This document shows, piece after piece, positions 6,980-9,838 of a stretch of 9,838 nucleotides of DNA (positions are counted from its first letter, which is position 1; each line of letters begins with the position of its first letter). The notes beneath the pieces were generated by a model, which saw only the letters and a program-made list of their open reading frames with translations, had not been told where the DNA came from and searched no databases. This stretch comes from Candidatus Omnitrophota bacterium (GTDB taxonomy: Bacteria > Omnitrophota > Omnitrophia > Omnitrophales > JACROU01). The position numbers and the translations under genes are program-made. The stretch is taken from positions 1 to 9,838 of the forward strand of contig JACQQR010000250.1 of the NCBI GenBank assembly GCA_016206875.1, in the 5' to 3' direction.

Positions 6980-7053
6980 CATTTGATTTTAGGGGTATGC
7001 GGTACTATGCAGTTTGAGAATGGGCTACGCCCATTTTCAATTGTCATGCTGCA
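6968..7053 (+). repeat. Dispersed two-hairpin repeat, copy B
   Basis: This copy matches 113-200 in the opposite orientation at about 90% identity. The outer arms are AGTACCGC (6968-6975) and GCGGTACT (6999-7006), a perfect 8-bp stem. The second hairpin is AATGGGC (7019-7025) with GCCCATT (7029-7035). Its first 12 bases form the last codons and stop of the relic toxin, and it ends just before the helicase ribosome binding site. It would therefore lie in the 5' leader of the helicase mRNA if transcription starts upstream. Confidence 0.8.
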
Positions 7054-7075
7054 ATAGAAGGGAAATCTATAAATA

Positions 7076-9043
7076 ATGGCGACCGTGAATATTCATCCCG
7101 GATTTACTTACGACCCATTCCAACAGCAAGCCATGGAAGTGATTCAGCGTGAAGAGTCTGTGTTTGTGGCGGCACCCACAGGGGCGGGGAAAACGGCGAT
7201 TGCCGAATACGCCATTGAGATGGCCATGGCGCGCGGAGAAGACGTCATTTATACCTCTCCGATTAAAGCGCTCAGCAATCAAAAATTTCGCGACTTCAGC
7301 GCAAAATATGGAAATCAGGTGGGCATTCTCACCGGCGATGTGTCGCTGAACCCCGAAGCGCCGCTTCTCATCATGACCACGGAAATTTACCGCAACACGC
7401 TTTTTGAAAGCCCGGAGCGGCTTAAAAATATTTCCTGGGTGATTTTTGATGAGATTCATTATTTAGACGACATCGAGCGCGGCACGGTTTGGGAAGAGGC
7501 GATTATGTTTACGCCCAAGGAAATCAATTTTTTGTGTCTTTCGGCCACGATTCCCAACGTAGAAGAAATCGCCTCGTGGATTCGCCAGACTCACGAGCGC
7601 GCAGTTTCGGTGATTGTGGAAAATCACCGTCCCGTGCACTTGCATCATATTTTTCAATGCCAAGGCAAATTTTATGAAGAGCTTCCAATCTTGAAAAAAT
7701 TCGGATATGAAAACCGCTCCGATTGGCGTCTTTCCTACCGCGAGAGGCGCAGAAAAAATGTGTTCCGCCCGCGTGCCCTTCCCAATCGCCTGGACACCTT
7801 GATTAAAGACCTATTGGCCCATAAACGCCTGCCGTGCATTTATTTTACTTTCGGCCGCCGCCGCACGGAAACCTTGGCCCAGGAAACCGCCGAGTTTGAT
7901 TTCCTCACGCCGGAAGAAGCATCGCTGGTGCGCAAAACCTTCGCGGACTTGCTTGAGCGTTTCAATTTAACCAGCGAGCGCTCCGCGCTCTTTATGTCAA
8001 GCCTGATTGAACGCGGCGTGGCTTTTCATCATGCGGGCATGCTGCCCACATTAAAGGAAGTGATTGAGCAGCTTTTCACCAGCCGCTTGATCAAATTGAT
8101 TTTTACCACCGAAACTTTTGCCTTAGGCATTAATATGCCTGCGCGCACTGTGGTGTTTGATGAGCTGCGGAAGTTCTACGGCACGCATTTCGGCAATTTG
8201 CGCACCCGTGATTTTTATCAAATGGCCGGTCGCGCCGGGCGGCGGGGCATGGACACAGAGGGCTTTGTGTATGTGCGCATCAACCCACACGATGTAGATT
8301 TCCACGAAGTGGAAAAAATTGTGTTCAGCAAAAATGAACCGGTGCAAAGCCAGTTTAATACCGGCTATGCCACCGTACTCAATCTCTACGAATTATTCGG
8401 AGAAAAACTGCTCGAAATTTATCCCAAGTCGCTTCATTATCATCAGTCTTCCGCCCACTCGCGCACCACGGCATCGGATTTAATGCGCGCAAAAATTTCT
8501 TTGCTGCGCGATATGCACTATCTGGAAGCGGGCTCGCTTACGGAAAAAGGGCGCTTTGCCTCCCGGCTTTATGGCTACGAGCTGATGCTGGCTGAAATGG
8601 AAGGAGAGCAGTTTCTTGAAGGGTTGAATCCTGTGGAACTGGCGGTGATTCTGGCGGCGCTTGTTTATGAGCCGCGCAAAAGCGATGAAGCGCCGCATAT
8701 TCCCAAGCGATTTCGCACGCTGGAAAGAACGGCGGAAACCTATATTCGACACATTCATCGCCGCGAATTCAAATACCGCATTACTCCCTATACCAAGCCG
8801 CCTCACTTTCACCTGGCAGATGCCGTGGAAACCTGGTGCCGCGGCGTAAGCTTTGATAAGCTCATGCGCGCGGCCACTGTGGATGAAGGCGAGTTGGTGC
8901 GGCATTTTCGCATGGTGGTGCAATTGTTGCGTCAGTTGATTCATGCCCCAGCCGTAACTGACAGCTTGAAACAAACTGCCTCGCAAGCCGTTTACCGCAT
9001 TAATCGAGATGTGGTGGACGCGGAAAAACAACTCCGCGCCTAA
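7076..9043 (+). CDS. Ski2-like DExH RNA helicase
   Basis: All core superfamily 2 motifs are present in this 655-residue protein: a Q-like start (FTYDPFQQQAM), Walker A APTGAGKT (33-40), motif Ia SPIKALSNQKFRDF (61-74), motif II DEIH (125-128), motif III SAT (156-158), motif V TTETFALGINMPAR (344-357) and motif VI QMAGRAGRRG (382-391). The Ia, V and VI wording is that of the Ski2/Mtr4/HelY group, which unwinds structured RNA for processing or decay using ATP. The C-terminal third (about 480-640) is helical and resembles the DSHCT region (LNPVELAVILAALVYEPRK). It is shorter than Mtr4 or actinobacterial HelY and seems to lack the arch insertion. ATG at 7076 has GAAGGGA about 13 bases upstream, a little distant. 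The pilin-like gene starts 32 bases after its stop. Confidence 0.9.
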   Translation: MATVNIHPGFTYDPFQQQAMEVIQREESVFVAAPTGAGKTAIAEYAIEMAMARGEDVIYTSPIKALSNQKFRDFSAKYGNQVGILTGDVSLNPEAPLLIMTTEIYRNTLFESPERLKNISWVIFDEIHYLDDIERGTVWEEAIMFTPKEINFLCLSATIPNVEEIASWIRQTHERAVSVIVENHRPVHLHHIFQCQGKFYEELPILKKFGYENRSDWRLSYRERRRKNVFRPRALPNRLDTLIKDLLAHKRLPCIYFTFGRRRTETLAQETAEFDFLTPEEASLVRKTFADLLERFNLTSERSALFMSSLIERGVAFHHAGMLPTLKEVIEQLFTSRLIKLIFTTETFALGINMPARTVVFDELRKFYGTHFGNLRTRDFYQMAGRAGRRGMDTEGFVYVRINPHDVDFHEVEKIVFSKNEPVQSQFNTGYATVLNLYELFGEKLLEIYPKSLHYHQSSAHSRTTASDLMRAKISLLRDMHYLEAGSLTEKGRFASRLYGYELMLAEMEGEQFLEGLNPVELAVILAALVYEPRKSDEAPHIPKRFRTLERTAETYIRHIHRREFKYRITPYTKPPHFHLADAVETWCRGVSFDKLMRAATVDEGELVRHFRMVVQLLRQLIHAPAVTDSLKQTASQAVYRINRDVVDAEKQLRA

Positions 9044-9075
9044 AGTTTCACATCTTCCCCGGCGATACATAGGCC

Positions 9076-9507
9076 ATGAATCGACTTGCATGGCTCATCC
9101 CATTCCGCCGCGGCAAAAATTCTAAGCGCGGATTTACCATGCTGGAAATCATCATCGTGGCCTCGATTATCTGCTTATTGGCCGGACTTTCCATCGTGAT
9201 GTATCTCAACGCTTACATTTCGGGTAACGAATCCGCGGCTCAATCAGCCTTGCACGTAATGCGCACCGCCATGGAAAAATACCGCGGTGTGTATTTCACG
9301 TATCCTCTCGATCTGGCTACTTTAGGCAGTCAAGACCCCCCCTACATTGACACGGCTCTGGCCGGCGGCACGCGGGGGGGCTATAACTACGTGCTGACGA
9401 ATGCTTCTCCCAATACATATACAGTCACGGCTACGCCTGTCACTGTGAACATCACCGGAAAAAGAACATTTTTTGTGGACGAAACCGGAGTGATTCAGGA
9501 ATCCTGA
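9076..9507 (+). CDS. Type IV pilin-like/type II secretion pseudopilin
   Basis: The 143-residue product has a basic leader of 19 residues ending KRG, then the prepilin-peptidase site and hydrophobic helix FTMLEIIIVASIICLLAGLS. Cleavage would fall after Gly19 with the conserved Glu at mature position 5. The remainder is a small globular domain with the tyrosine- and threonine-rich pattern (YNYVLTNASPNTYTVTATP, then FFVDETGVI) common in GspG-type and minor pseudopilins. It should be inserted in the inner membrane and assembled into a pilus or pseudopilus. No other secretion gene is in the window, so which machine it serves is unclear. The ATG at 9076 has only a weak AGG before it, and its expression may depend on read-through from the helicase, 32 bases upstream. 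Confidence 0.85.
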   Translation: MNRLAWLIPFRRGKNSKRGFTMLEIIIVASIICLLAGLSIVMYLNAYISGNESAAQSALHVMRTAMEKYRGVYFTYPLDLATLGSQDPPYIDTALAGGTRGGYNYVLTNASPNTYTVTATPVTVNITGKRTFFVDETGVIQES

Positions 9508-9541
9508 TTGATGTGATTGTATTGAAGGAGTCGAGGTATTT

Positions 9542-9695
9542 CTAGCGCCGTGTTCGACAAGTTCTTGGGGGGTTTTGTCATTCCCGCGAAAGCGGGAATC
9601 CAGTGACTTTCGCACTGTACCAAAGCCCAAGTCGCTGGACCCCCGCTTTCGCGGGGGTGACAAACCGGGGATGAACTTATCGAACGCGGTATTAG
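9542..9695. repeat. REPIN-like 154-base palindromic element
   Basis: Arms 9542-9609 and 9629-9695 are inverted copies, about 76% identical, around a 19-base loop. Outer parts are GTTCGACAAGTTC and GAACTTATCGAAC. Each arm also contains its own hairpin: TTCCCGC/GCGGGAA (left) and CCCCCGC/GCGGGGG (right) around GAAA-type centres. Two REP hairpins in inverted order match the REPIN design. This TGTCATTCCCGCGAAAGCG sequence is a widespread bacterial repeat. The 331 bases from 9508 to 9838 hold no other gene on the plus strand; 9508-9541 shows nothing. Confidence 0.85.
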
Positions 9696-9718
9696 ATTGA
9701 TGCGGTACCGAGATGAAA

Positions 9719-9747
9719 CCATCGGGGAAATACGAACTCCCCGACGG
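9719..9747 (-). terminator. Probable terminator of the partial membrane-protein gene
   Basis: On the minus strand CCGTCGGGGA pairs with TCCCCGATGG (ten pairs including one G-T) around a nine-base loop, followed by TTTCAT. It begins two bases past the TGA at 9752-9750. The T tract is short, so this is a moderate call. Confidence 0.55.
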
Positions 9748-9749
9748 AC

Positions 9750-9838
9750 TCATTTGTAAACCAATTTCCCGCCTAGCTGCGCGGTAAAGAACACCAGCGC
9801 GCATCCAGTGAAAGCTCCCAAAATTTGTAGCACCTTAA
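9750..9838 (-). CDS. C-terminal end of a membrane protein, possibly DUF2231 family
   Basis: Twenty-eight codons enter from the right edge and end at TGA (9752-9750). The peptide has a hydrophobic stretch, VLQILGAFTGCALVFFTAQL, followed by GGKLVYK and stop. A transmembrane helix ending with a Gly-Gly-x-Leu-Val-Tyr tail resembles the DUF2231 family of small multi-span membrane proteins, as I recall it; those often extend a few residues further. The downstream hairpin at 9719-9747 supports a real gene end. The rest of the gene lies outside the window, so the family call is tentative, while the coding frame itself is likely. Confidence 0.5.
   Translation of the reverse strand, partial: KVLQILGAFTGCALVFFTAQLGGKLVYK

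Larger units (their letters stand above)
6572..7075. other. 504-base gap between divergent genes, holding a relic toxin and repeat
   Basis: Contents in order: the DUF6178 promoter (6596-6624), an unremarkable AT-mixed stretch to 6689, a tandem repeat and operator-like palindrome (6690-6727), a broken RelE/ParE toxin (6731-6979), copy B of the dispersed repeat (6968-7053), and the helicase ribosome binding site (AGAAGGGA, 7056-7063). No other gene is supported. Confidence 0.7.

Noticed and set aside
7041..7073. TTGTCA and TATAAA as a promoter for the helicase
   Set aside because: The 21-base spacing is too long, and the start of transcription would fall past the ATG.
8480..9091. A 203-codon minus-strand open frame
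   Set aside because: It is the antisense shadow of the helicase C-terminal region and shows no recognisable domain.
9322..9804. A 160-codon minus-strand open frame and a 75-codon frame at 9495-9722
   Set aside because: They run through the palindromic element and give the arginine-rich SRFRGND-type peptide that this repeat is known to produce spuriously; the real minus-strand frame here is the one ending at 9750.
1..9838. CRISPR array, tRNA or intact transposase
   Set aside because: No regularly spaced repeats, cloverleaf pattern or transposase motifs were found on either strand.

Overview
The window appears to come from an uncultured Gram-negative bacterium. The supporting signs are a prepilin-peptidase-type pseudopilin, an exported thioredoxin/NHL-repeat protein and a DUF6178 protein, a combination I associate with deltaproteobacterial-grade lineages. 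That placement is an inference from gene content only. Genes face both ways and sit in short units. There is no CRISPR array, tRNA, rRNA or intact transposase.

Layout from left to right: the first codons of a gene on the minus strand (1-90), probably the partner of the next gene; a copy of a two-hairpin dispersed repeat (113-200); a strong hairpin with a T tract on the plus strand (203-237); a TldD-type zinc protease on the minus strand (236-1693); a divergent gene with a circularly permuted ATP-grasp fold (1784-3190) and its terminator; then a translationally coupled minus-strand pair, DUF6178 protein (4895-6571) followed by a secreted thioredoxin/NHL protein (3273-4898), with a good sigma70-like promoter at 6596-6624. 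The 504-base gap that follows (6572-7075) is not empty. It holds an operator-like palindrome, a broken RelE/ParE toxin that lacks a start codon and has lost its C-terminal end, and a second copy of the two-hairpin repeat, which supplies the toxin's stop codon. After it come a Ski2-like RNA helicase (7076-9043), a type IV pilin-like protein (9076-9507), a 154-base REPIN-like palindromic element (9542-9695), and the last 28 codons of a membrane protein on the minus strand (9750-9838) with its own terminator.

The chromosomal genes look like ordinary housekeeping or envelope functions: peptide processing, ATP-dependent ligation, periplasmic redox, RNA unwinding and pilus or secretion assembly. 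The most informative non-gene signals are the two unrelated families of short palindromic repeats and the decayed toxin joined to one of them. The TldD and ATP-grasp neighbours could form a peptide-modification pair, but no precursor peptide is visible. I see no clear undescribed defence or mobile system.
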